A program made the position numbers and the translations under genes. Positions 54,159-64,000 of a stretch of DNA of 64,000 nucleotides are shown here, piece after piece. Within the stretch, counting starts at the first letter, position 1. Each line of letters begins with the position of its first letter. The stretch is from Agarophyton chilense (Eukaryota > Rhodophyta > Florideophyceae > Gracilariales > Gracilariaceae), in NCBI GenBank assembly GCA_030374765.1, contig JARGXX010000027.1, positions 124,001-188,000 of the forward strand. The letters run 5' to 3'. Below the pieces are notes generated by a model. It did not search any database. It had not been told where the DNA came from and worked only from the letters and a program-made list of their open reading frames with translations.

Positions 54159-57100
54159 TGGCCGAACCCAACCTGCAAGTGGAAGGCCAATCGATACCCA
54201 GAACCTTGAAGGTGGAAGAGAACACGTCATAACCAGTTCCGGTTTGTCATATGAAGTACAATAACTATAAAGTACGTGCTTCAATGTGTTTCTCCGATCG
54301 CCTTGCGGTTCCGGTCATCTGCGTGTTGGATACGGAGGCCGGCCCAAACTTCCTGAACTCCCGCGTCATACCTGAGGCGGTACTTCGGAACTTGACCCAA
54401 CCTCCCGACAACAACCCGCTAGTGGATGCAAATGAGCGCCCATTAAACCTTCGAGGTATTCTCACCACTGTGGTGCAGCTCGGACACCTCAAGGTATGAC
54501 TGCAATTCTTTGTTGTCGACCGTTTACCACAGACTGCCTACTAGGTACGAAATTCATTGACAGACATGTCAAATTGACAGACATGTCAAAGCAATCCTTC
54601 CTGGTTCCCGTACCGTCGCCCTACGTCACGGGGGACGAATTGCCATTTTACGTAATACGGAAACCAAACGGGGATGGTTCGTCAAACCGAAGAAAACGAT
54701 ACCCACCGAAACGGTCTCCAACAAAGTGCGCATTACCAAACAGGTTGTTATCCCGCCAATGCACCAAATATTGGTACCGTTGTCGTGTGCGACCCCCGGG
54801 CTGGTCATACTACAAAACCATCCGAGTTTAGCACATCGACACCTCATGTTGATGGCCAACGGGATTGTAAACAACATCCCAAATCAACCCTTTAAGGTGT
54901 GTCTCAGCAACTTCAGCAGTCACGACGTGAAGTTGCCGAAAAACACCAACGGTGGCATCGCACTACCAGCACCACAAGGGGTCTTCATCGTAGCTCACAC
55001 TGATCTCGGCGAGGTCGCCTTCGATAAGGACGGCGGGTGCGGAAATGCGTCCACAACCACAAATGTATCGATAAATACCAACTTGGAAGCGAAGCTAACC
55101 GATAAGGCATCGGTAGACAAAGAAAAGGAACCTGACCATGAGAGTCAATGGAAAGATACAGTCCAGATCGGTGAAGATAACGGCGAACTGCGGGGCCGTA
55201 TTCTCGACCTTCTGGAGGAGTTTGAAACCATGTGGTCAGGCCGTCTGGACCAAATTAAGGCCACACAACATCGCATCGAACTCTTCCCTGACTCGAAGCC
55301 GATTTATCAGCAGCCATACCGTGCAGGTCCGAAGGCGAGAGAAGTAGAACTCAAAGAAGTGGAGCGAATGCTCCAAGAAGGTGTAATTGAACCAGCCAAC
55401 TCAGATTGGGCTAGTCCTGTGGTTCTGGTTCAGGAGAAAGGGGATAACCGTATGAGGTTCTGTGTGGAGTATAGGAAGCTCAATAGAGTGGCCATCAGGG
55501 ATTCGTACCCGATACCTAGAATGGATGAATGCATCGACTCCTTGGGAGATGCGCAGATATTAACCACGTTGGATGCCAATTATGTTTATTGACAGGTACC
55601 TGTAGGTGAGGAAGATGGAGACAAAATGACCTTCACGTGCCATGCAGGTTTGTTTCGCTTCACGCGGATGCCACTCGGGTTGCGCAATGCTCCAGCCACC
55701 TTTCAAAGGGCGCTGGACATCATCCTTTCGAAGGTTAAACGGACAACCGCCTTGGTATACATCGATTATGTAATCAGCTATTCCAGATCGGTCGAAGAGC
55801 ATTTTGCTCACGTACGCACCGTACTAACCCTCCTAGCTGAGGCGGGGGTGACGCTGAAGCTATGCGAATGCTTCTTCTTTACCAGAACGTTTGAATACCT
55901 GGGCCACATATTAGGCCCTGGTACCCTAGAGGTTGCGCCGAGCAACATTAGAGCTGTACAGGAGGTCAAGTTGCCACGATCTCAGACAGAAGTACGATCC
56001 TTTATAAGTTTATGTAACGTCTATCGTCGCTTCGTGAAGGGATTCGCGAAAATAGCGGCTCCCATCATCAAGAAGCTGCAGAAAGGTGAACCTAAACGGT
56101 TTGAGAATCTATCGAACGACGAAATGGATACCTTTGAGGAATTGAAACGAGCGCTGTTGTCGCCGCCAATCTTAGCGTTACAGAAAACAGGTCTACCGTA
56201 CACGCTGAATACAGATGCATCCCATGCCCAAATTGGTTGTTTTCTCATGCAGGAGCAGCACAACGGAGACAAATTACCTATAGGGCACTGGAGCCGCGCT
56301 ATGAATGAGGCGGAGCAGAACTACACGGTAACCCAGAAGGAATGTCTAGCAGTAGTGTGGAGCATGTTGATGCTCCGTCCACACCTATATGGTGAGCGCT
56401 TTCCGTTGCCTCCGGACCACGACGCCTTAAAGTGGACCGTCGAACTCGCAGATGCGTCTGGTATACTTGCCCGTTGGAGGTTGAGACTGTCGGAGTTTGA
56501 ATACGACGTACAGTACCGTCCAGGTATCAAGCACAACATAGCTGACGCTATGTCACGCTTAAACACCTCAGGGTTAGAGACAGAACCTTTGGACGATGAT
56601 ATCCCTCGCTTTTTGGTGTCATCAAACCAAAATGGTATCGGCGAACACCTAGAAGGATGTTGGGACTTACCTGAAGAAGGTGCCTTGCGGGACACCGACA
56701 TGACAACGCAGATACTGACCCTAGAGGTAACGAACGTCATACACGTAACCCGAGAGGAATTTCTACGAGAACAGGCCCAGGATGCGTACTGCAGAACACT
56801 GGCTGACCAAATTGGTTTCAAAGGATCACCATTCGATGTGGACCACAATGGGAACATCGTGAGAAGCTCAGCCTTGGACGGTAGCCTTCAAAAGGTGGTT
56901 ACGAAGGCACTGCGAGCGAGAGTCTTGTATCTCGTGGACTACCCGCGACTATCGGGACACCCCGGTGCCACCAGTATGTATTAAAACTTGAAGCAACGGT
57001 TCTATTCGTCTCATATGGCCCATGATGTCTATACCTTTGTAGGTCAATGCGAATGTTGTGTTCGTACCCGCGGTGGTATTCGAAAGCATCGAAAGTACCT

Positions 57101-58470
57101 CAAGCTGTTTCCAGCAGCGAGTCCACTGGAGTTTGTTGCGATAGACCTTCTAGGACCACTTCCCAAAACCAAGAATGGGTATCAGCACATTCTAGTGATC
57201 ACCGACAGGTTCTCGAAGCTCACGAGAGCGATACCTTTAAAGGAGACGAAGTCAACAACGCTGGCGATCGCGTTCTTCAACAATTGGGTCTACCCGTATG
57301 GTGCACCACTGTACCTACTTACCGATAATGGTTCAAACCTGCCATCGAAATTCTTCGAAGCAGTCTGTAACCTCTTGGGTATCAAGCACTATTTTACTAC
57401 TACTTACCACCCGCAGACGAAAGGACAGGTCGAGCGCTTTAATTACACATTGGTATCAAGGCTACGACACTATACGGAAGAGCATCGAACTGGGTGGGAT
57501 GAGCTGGTGCAACCGCTCACCTACTCCTATAACCTTCAGGTACACCGGTCAACGCAGACCACTTCCTTTGATTTGGTTCTTTCGCGACACCCCCCCAGGT
57601 GTTGTAGTGCAGGGAGATCATACTACCTGCACTGCAGCTGGCGCACTGACCCCTGCCCAGGTCAAGCGAAATAACCTTGTCAGGTTGAGGAGGGCTCTCA
57701 AACATGCAGAGAGCCGCCTCACTGCAGCCCAGAAGCGGTACAAGGCCGACTACGACCGTAGGGTAACCAAAGTGGTCTCTGTATCTTCAGGACAATATGT
57801 CTACATAGACAACCCACCTTCAGGTAAATGACCACGACCGGGTGATGAAGCAGACGATGAAGCTATTGACAGAGATATGAATTCGAAGCTTCTACGCAAA
57901 TCAGTTGGACCTTATAAGGTATTGAACGCATCAGACCGCACCGTTACGGTTGAACAAGATAGAATACCGAATACGATATCAATTGACCGTATTACCGTTG
58001 CACCTGAAACGGTTGAACATCGCATTGAGGCAGGCACCTCAGCCCGAGAGCCCAGAGCTGTAGCTCTGCGCACTCGACCCTCGGCGGACCCCACCGCAAT
58101 TGAGTTGAATGATGACCGTCAAAGTGATTATCCGGATTACAACCTTCTAACAGGGACGGAAATTGAAGCCCGAACGGTAACAGCGGGAGCTCCCTACCCG
58201 GCTCCCACACACGAAGCTCCCAACTCGGAACATATGAACCCTCGAGGTGGCGTTCCCTCGAAAGATCAGGACCAAACCTCAGAGGATTTTCCCATTGACC
58301 GTCTGGTGGGCCACACGCGAACCTATAATGGTCTGAAGTACACCGTCAGGGGGTACGGCTGGGGCCCAGAAAGGGACACCCTCGAACCTCCAGCCGCAAT
58401 ACCCCCACACTTCCGTATCAGGTATTGGCGCCGTCGCAAGGAGCCGATGCCTGCAGACGGCTATCCTTAG
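54158..58470 (+). pseudogene. Gypsy pol: protease, reverse transcriptase, RNase H, integrase, chromo-like tail
   Basis: Starts at the ATG 54158. Protease: VLDTEAGPNFL (54329 on), with the active-site DTG changed to DTE. After a 17-bp duplication the frame shifts. Reverse transcriptase: YRAGPKAREVELKEVERML, FCVEYRKLNRVAIRDSYPIP, FRFTRMPLGLRNAPATFQRA and YIDY (55758-55769) where YIDD is expected. RNase H: NTDASHAQIGCF, QKECLAVVW, DHDALKW. Integrase: CECCVRTR, FVAIDLLGPLP, YLLTDNGSN, GQVERFN. The frame shifts again at a C-run (about 57,590) and ends with IDRLVGHTRTYNGLKYTVRG and HFRIRYWRRRKEP, chromo-like. Stops: 54230, 54497, 55590, 56982, 57829. Confidence 0.88.
54556..54589 (+). repeat. 17-bp tandem duplication in pol
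   Basis: ATTGACAGACATGTCAA occurs twice back to back (54556-54572, 54573-54589). Dropping one copy restores a single frame from the protease end (LLGTKFIDRHV) to the reverse transcriptase (KVRITKQVVIPPMHQILVPL). Confidence 0.92.
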
Positions 58471-58491
58471 ACCTTCGTGGTACTCAGGCCT

Positions 58492-58510
58492 AAGGAAGGG
58501 GGAGAAAAGG
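58492..58510 (+). other. Gypsy polypurine tract
   Basis: AAGGAAGGGGGAGAAAAGG lies 22 bp past the pol stop. A similar tract (TAAGAAGGGATAGGGGAGA on the minus strand, near 35,820-35,840) follows pol in gypsy copy 2. Plus-strand priming here would be expected next to a 3' LTR, yet the antisense ORF follows instead, so a second tract may exist in intact copies. Confidence 0.5.
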
Positions 58511-58624
58511 CGTCGTTTTCCACAGAAGGTGGACGCATATGCGTGTCAGATTATCTACAAGGGAGGATACGAAAGAACAACCAAATGTAACAGTAGAGAA
58601 GACAAGAAGAGACAACAATTTACT

Positions 58625-60624
58625 TTAAGAAGGACCTGTCGGTTTAGGAGCAATGGAATCAGGAGGACCCGTGTTATTGACCACCCACGGAGGAAAACTT
58701 GGAGAAATGCTAAGAGCCATCGACCTTGGAGGTAGAGAAGGAGCGGTAGCCCCGCCACTGGCGAGAGGAGTCGAAACCAAAAGAGGATGAACGAAAGGAA
58801 CCGCCGGAGCGGGTTGCAAAACCGTAGGGTTCAAGTTAGCACCTGGAAGGGGATCCGTCAAAGGATGAGATGGCGCAGCCGATGAGACGCTTGCCAGATT
58901 GGCAACCGGACGGGTGGCCATAGATACATTTCCAACTGGAACTGATTCCGGAGCTCACCAAGTTGGTTCGGCGCCTTCATGTATTGCGAATGGTGCGGCA
59001 GCACACCTTCAAGGAGCGTTAATGCAGCAGCCACGGAGGTAGGCCCAGCGCTCTGAAAGTTGGTGACGCAAGACTGGCGAATTAGAGCCAGCAAACCGAC
59101 CACGGCCGTAGAATTCATCATAGGTTGAGGCGGAGGACGAGCAATACCCGCCAGCAGAGGTCGAACCGGACCAGCGAACCGCGAGGAGCTCGGTTCAATA
59201 GGAGTCACACCCGTAGGGATAGGCTACTTACGACCTTGAGGTAACGGCTCGGACGGGAAGGGACCAGCATAACCACCAACTGGTGTCTCCATAGTACCGT
59301 GATAAGGTTCGGGGCTCGCGGGAGCTCCATAAACAGGAGGCACCCCGGGATAATATTGGGCGTTGCGAGGCACAATCTCCCAAGTTGCGGGATCGAAAGC
59401 CTCCCAACCTTGATGGGAATCCCAATGGTAATTATTGCTCTGCTCGAGATACGAGTCCAAGTCCTTCACGGTATAATCGGTCTCCTCCACGATGTTCTCG
59501 TAACCAAATCGGAAAAGATGCTGGGCAACCCTCGGAGGTATGCAGAAGATGCGACCTTCAGGTTGAACACCATCTCGGTATATGTCAGAGTCGGGATTGC
59601 GACAATCCCAATCGATACCGTAGCGGGCGGCCTCTAGAGCCAGGATGGCAACCAACACGGTCCACTCCGAGAGGGAAATCGACCAAATGAGGTAATACCG
59701 CTCTAGGTTCCAGGAGATCTGACTCCCGAAGTACGCCAAGCCCGGCGGAGTGGGCACGCTCAGCGATAACGGAACCTCATAGAACTCCCACCACACTGGT
59801 CGAAGCACGTACCAATCGCGTCTTCCCTTCGTAGGGTGTGAGAAGTAGCCGACGTTATGAAACATATGCATAACGCGAGTGTAAGAGTTGCAAGTGCGAA
59901 CGCGACTCTCCGTCGCTGCATCCTCGCCCCACCTACTACGGTCAGCCCAATTGATAGTGGTGAAAGGCCGATTCAGGGAAACCAAGTCAGGTGAAACCGG
60001 AAGGTGAGTCTCCGTAATACACGGGTACTGGCACACTTGCACCACCAATCGACGATAATAATCCAGCTCCGGTTCGATGCGCACATACGGCAAGTCAATC
60101 GGATATATCGGCGGGATAAAATACCTCAAACGTGTATGACGCTGCCGACTCTGGTAACATTCCATTCGACCCTGACGAGGTTGAGACTCTTGGTTCCTTT
60201 TCTTCAAGAGCAATGGGATAGAGTGGAAGCGCTCGCAGTCCCATCGGAACAAACCCAAGTAGGTATCCAATTGTGGTCTGGTAAGAGCTACCGGCAATGA
60301 CTAATTCCCCACCGCCACAGGCCAATCGTGCTTCAACAGTTCATTGTTCGTCACCTGGTCGAAGGTACTATCAAAAGGTCCATACTAACTCGACGTCTGG
60401 TTCGCCACACCGAACGCCAGATTGTGAGCCCAATTGATTTGTGTTGTCGGAGGAAGTCCACCACTGCGTTGGTATGGGTCACTCGGAGTCCCAGGGCAGA
60501 GCTGTGCCGCAGGGACACGCACGCTGCGAAAACCAATGTTGGTAGGCGGTTGAGAAGTCGAGCGAGTCACCTTCTTGGTAATACCACCACGTCCACGGCC
60601 ACGCGAAGGGCCGCTACCATACAT
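58625..60624 (-). pseudogene. Long antisense ORF of the gypsy element
   Basis: Starts at the ATG 60624 (MYGSGPSRGRGRGGITKK, an RG-rich basic head) and stays in one frame to 58858, broken only by three TAG codons at about 60,384, 60,301 and 59,224. A final frame change near 58,930 leads to a Pro-rich tail ending at 58625. The longest uninterrupted part, 60297-59224, is 357 codons, rich in Trp and Tyr and globular in look (GLFRWDCERFHSIPLLLKKR; WSISLSEWTVLVAILALEAA). No known domain. It lies between pol and the lost 3' LTR, antisense to the element, as do extra ORFs of plant Retand-type elements such as Grande. Function unknown. Confidence 0.6.
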
Positions 60625-60650
60625 GGTTGGAAAGGCCGTCGCTCAACCCG

Positions 60651-61907
60651 ACGAACGAGGTGATGACTCGACCTCCACCGCCGCGCAATTCTGGGGGCGT
60701 ACAGTCTCCATTCAGAATTGCCGAACTGATAGGAAAATAGTTCCTCCAAAGACAAGGACCGTTCGGTCCAGTTTGGAATTTCTTTCAAAGCTCTTGAACG
60801 TTGGGTGGATGTTCCAGTTGCGCCCTTTCCTTCACCTCGAGAAAAACCTTAAACTTTTTACTGTCTAAATCCAACAGAGCGAGACATGCATGAGGTTTTT
60901 GCGGAGCTCTGTAAAAATGTGCAGCTTCATTCGCGCAATAATAATAGGTTTTGATCCTGCCGTGTTTTGTTACGATTTATCAAGAAGCATTTGCAGCGAT
61001 TTGCCTGTTCGCGTTTCCAAAAATTTGTAAGCATAACGAAGCTTTGTGGCAACACTTTCGAGATGTAGAGTTTGAAACTCCTTTCTGGTGCTAGCAGAGT
61101 CATTTGCGGGGGATTGGCTGTGTGGATGAAGCGAGTTAGCTCTGTTTTGGGATTTGAGAAACGTGCCACCTGCAAGGACGGGGGGTTACATCGTCTTTCT
61201 CGTCGTTTGAAGACATGAGGATACGATGCATATGTGCCTTGCGCGAGCTTGCATGGAAACGCTGCAATCGAGTACCAAGGGTACTGTCAGAGTTTGTTGT
61301 TGGGGGGTCTCAGGGGGAGAGTAAACGAGCGTTCGCCAAGGTTAAAAGGTGGCGGGGCAACTCACTTTGGAGCGCCTGTTGTGCATGCACTACAACAAGT
61401 AAACGGATTCGTAACTCGAAGCGGAATCTAATTTGAACTAGCTCACAATGAGGTTAGGCTACGAATCATAGTGGACAGGGCTACTTCGATAAAGAGGTGC
61501 GACGAGAAGATTACTAGCTATTATTGTAACGGAAAAAACGCTGAAATTCTTATTTCCTGGAAGAATTGACGCAGGCGTGTGCACGCGGACCATCATCTCG
61601 GCTGTGTCGGCTGTGACATGAAAAAACAAAATCAAAGACACGACCACATCAACCTGGAAGCGGTTCGAAAAAAAATCCGAGGCCCACTTTAAGTGAGAGA
61701 ATTGCCTCGCTTAGGTCTCCTCACGCTTCAAAACTAGAGCGACAGATCTTAACAAAAGAGAAAAAGGCTTCAATCGATCTTTCGTTAGAAAGCATTATCG
61801 GTTATACAGGCACTTAGGGTGTAGTCAGTTTTTGGCTCAGAGCTCTGTCTTTATCTGTAAGAAAATATCACTACAATGCATCCCACACCTCAGGTACTGC
61901 CAGTTGC
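60651..61907. other. Boundary region after the gypsy element, no recognised gene
   Basis: Short frames only. Neither LTR similarity nor a protein motif was found. The right part is presumably downstream of the CAP-domain gene ending at 61908. Confidence 0.3.
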
Positions 61908-62987
61908 TCAACCTTTTTGGTTGAATTTGCGATTATTAAACAAGATCATAAGCACAATACGTTCTTTGTCTACCAAGGCTGAGAGACCTACGTGTGTGAA
62001 TGTATTCATTCGGCGGCGGCTGTATCTCGAACGGCGAAGCTGGTTGAACAAAATTTCTGCATACTGGCCTTCATTCTCCATGGCAAGATTGACTTGCAAA
62101 AGCAAAGGGTAGAAGTTTGTACCTTCAATGACTGCGCCAAGTTCAATTACATCTCGGCAATAGCTTTTCGATATTCGAACTAGATTGGAGTCCCACGTCA
62201 ACGCTCTTAGACCAATTTGCTTACGACTAGTACACATTCGGCGGAAGACGTCGACAGTTATCCGCTTCATTAGCTCCGAAGAATTTGTCAACGGGGATAA
62301 TGTGTGAGACCCCGATGTGTTGAGTTTTTCTTTCGCACGGTTGCTCGATTTCAACAATTTGGTATCATTGTTAACCATCTGACCGCTTCTACAACTCCTG
62401 GTAAAAGAAGAAACTTGGGTAAGATTGGGATTGCTACCTGTTCTGCCTTGTTCTCGCTTTCTTTTTGCTATCACTTGCGTAAGGATGAACATTTTCTCGG
62501 ATTCGCGTAAACAAATTGCAGATGACTTACCGTGGAATAGAAGCAACTTTGCACGGTTCTTCTCAGAAACCCATATCTGTGACAGATGGTTAACACAGGT
62601 CACCTTATGTTTCTCAAAAACGCTATTTTGGAAAAGAATTTCGGTTAGCCCTAATGAACGGTGTATAGAAGAAAAAGAAGAGTGGGAAACTTACCCGTGA
62701 ATGACTAGAAAAAAGGTTTTCTCGGTTTCAAATCCATCGCCATATTTAGATTGACCAGTCTTTAAAATTTGTTCGCTTTCTTCTGTAGCTATTGCTTCAA
62801 GTTCTGTTCTCCAATGTAGTGTTTTCGCGCTCTTGGAAACACGAAAGTTGTTCGTCCGTTCAAAGAGAAAATTTTCCAACATACTACGATGGTACTGACA
62901 TCTCTGGTTCGAATATCCACAACATAACGCTCTCAGAGAAGAATCTAACAATCTACTTAGGCCTTTCAATAAGAATATTGGTTTCAT
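61908..62987 (-). CDS. CAP-domain (SCP/PR-1-like) protein, at least two exons, 5' end uncertain
   Basis: Exon 62987-62695 has CCGYSNQRCQYHRSMLENFL, RTNNFRVSK and LHWRTELEAIATEESEQIL, a CAP start (N-x-x-R, L-x-W, A-x-E). A 297-bp intron (62694-62398, GTAAGT...TTTTACCAG) joins it in phase to 62397-61908: RKQIGLRALTWDSNLVRISK, ENEGQYAEILFNQL, RRRMNTFTHVGLSAL and RIVLMILFNNR, the middle and end of a CAP fold with the FTHxG block. Extracellular defence or signalling roles are usual for the family. The upstream exon with a signal peptide was not located; the ATG at 62987 is provisional. Divergent from its paralogue to the right. Confidence 0.55.
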
Positions 62988-63435
62988 ATATGTACACCAA
63001 AAGAACTACTTGGATGTCCTCAAGATGTAGCTCTTCAGAGATCGAGGCATACATTAGATGGACCCATACGGACTTATATCGGCTTTGGGGCACCGATCTA
63101 GATAACACTTGCTCGCTGATCTTCGAACCTTGTTGGGAAACAGTGCACCCCTTTCGAGGAAGGGAAGCAAAGGTATGCTGTAGTGGTTTCGCTTGTAGAG
63201 TCACATCGCCGTGACAGCCGTCCCGTGTGCTCATTTAAACTCTTTGAGAACTATGGCAGAAACTCTTTCTTCTTACCTTGAGAACGGAATAGTAATAATC
63301 TTTCCTAAAAACAAAATAGAAAAAGTAAAAACCACTGAGGCCCTTTCCATATTGTTTATTGTGAAACAAACAATACTCCCAATCAGGATTCAGACCTTAG
63401 TGAGTGCTAATAAAAAATCCTTGTTTCAAAAACAT

Positions 63436-63948
63436 GGAATGGTCGTGATCTCGTATATGATCTTTTCTTTTTTGGGTAAGTCGAAAAAATATAGTTCTAA
63501 AGTTTTGTATCTAATGGTTCTTCGTTTGTTTCAGTTTCGGGCTCGCTCCAAAAATCGACACTTCGAAATAGAAAGGAATTGGCTATCGGTGAATAGTATA
63601 AAAGCTAGTTTGAAGGCTCCAGGTTCTACTATTTTTGTACAGCCTCAGAGCACTCGGTCACTTCTATCACCCTTTTTGGACAAATATTAAGTACGAAAAC
63701 TGTGCAAGAATAGCAATGTGTTGCGATGAAGCCGCAAAATTGTGCCTATTCCATCGTCGGGGGATAGAAGACGTCCTTTTCGAAAGTGTAAACAAATCTA
63801 GAGTTTCAAATGGAGTAAATTCTCTACAATGGTTAAAAGGTCTTCATACTCTGACCAATAGAGAAACAGAGCAGATTTCGCGAACATATAAACTGAGCGT
63901 CAGCCACAAGACCGAAACGGAAAAACAAGTTCTAATTATGCTTAATGG
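63436..63948 (+). CDS. Paralogous CAP-like gene, 5' exons, continuing past the window
   Basis: An exon ending at 63948 contains CCDEAAKLCLFHRRGIEDVL, NKSRVSNG and LQWLKGLHTLTNRETEQI. It aligns residue for residue with the minus-strand gene (CCGYSNQRCQYHRSMLENFL...) and ends with the same G|GTAAGT splice phase. A hydrophobic start (MVVISYMIFSFLG) at 63436-63474 followed by GTAAGT could be its signal-peptide exon, with a further exon starting after TTTGTTTCAG at about 63,535. The joins are uncertain. The rest lies to the right. Confidence 0.5.
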
Positions 63949-64000
63949 GTAAGTTGTTTTTTCACAATCCGAAAAACAGCCGATGAAATTCGATTCTAAC

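Larger units (their letters stand above)
51243..60650 (+). mobile_element. Ty3/gypsy element with antisense ORF, 3' truncated
   Basis: In order: 5' LTR, primer-binding site, gag, protease, reverse transcriptase, RNase H, integrase, chromo-like tail, polypurine tract and a 2-kb antisense ORF. Integrase follows RNase H, which is gypsy order. No second LTR was found after 60,650, so the 3' end is lost. All coding parts carry nonsense codons or shifts, so the copy is inactive, although the domains are still easy to read. Confidence 0.88.

Noticed and set aside
1-64000. CRISPR array or bacterial operon structure
   Set aside because: No regularly spaced repeats were seen; genes have introns, eukaryotic ribosomal proteins and retroelements.

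Overview
The window reads as nuclear DNA of a photosynthetic eukaryote, most likely a red alga. The grounds are inference from a few genes: a plant-type cofactor-independent phosphoglycerate mutase, a START-like protein with a transit-peptide-like N terminus, a eukaryotic RPL31 split right after its ATG, a nuclear gene for mitochondrial ribosomal protein uS7, compact genes with few short GT-AG introns, and large tracts of decayed LTR retrotransposons. The species cannot be fixed from this sequence alone.

Layout. Positions 1-23,100 are gene-rich: the tail of an unknown gene, a small coiled-coil protein, iPGM, a START-like protein, RPL31, a 799-residue coiled-coil protein, a five-exon zinc-finger gene, a LINE RNase H fragment fused to a broken ABC-transporter gene, a secreted Kazal-like protein with two tandem repeats, a broken FG-GAP gene, mitochondrial uS7 (three exons, assembled here from both splice junctions) and a frameshifted coiled-coil gene whose 3' end is cut by a retrotransposon.

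Positions 23,129-28,573 are a decayed minus-strand Ty1/copia element with very short LTRs and a primer-binding site matching the initiator-tRNA-Met anticodon arm. A solo LTR with a 5-bp target duplication sits inside its reverse transcriptase. Positions 28,830-51,240 are a graveyard: a PIF/Harbinger-like transposase remnant, a trihelix-like fragment, two copies of one LTR family, an inverted pair of a tRNA-derived SINE, a minus-strand gypsy pol fragment and a TNP2-like (CACTA-type) transposase. Positions 51,243-60,650 hold a nearly complete Ty3/gypsy element: LTR, PBS, gag, pol with a chromo-like C terminus, polypurine tract, and a long antisense ORF downstream of pol. The window ends with two divergent, paralogous CAP-domain genes that share an intron position.

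The most interesting system is the gypsy family. Its antisense gene can be followed in two diverged copies at the same place, the gag stop and pol start overlap as TAATG, and nearly every nonsense codon in the better copy can be explained by one C-to-T change on one strand.
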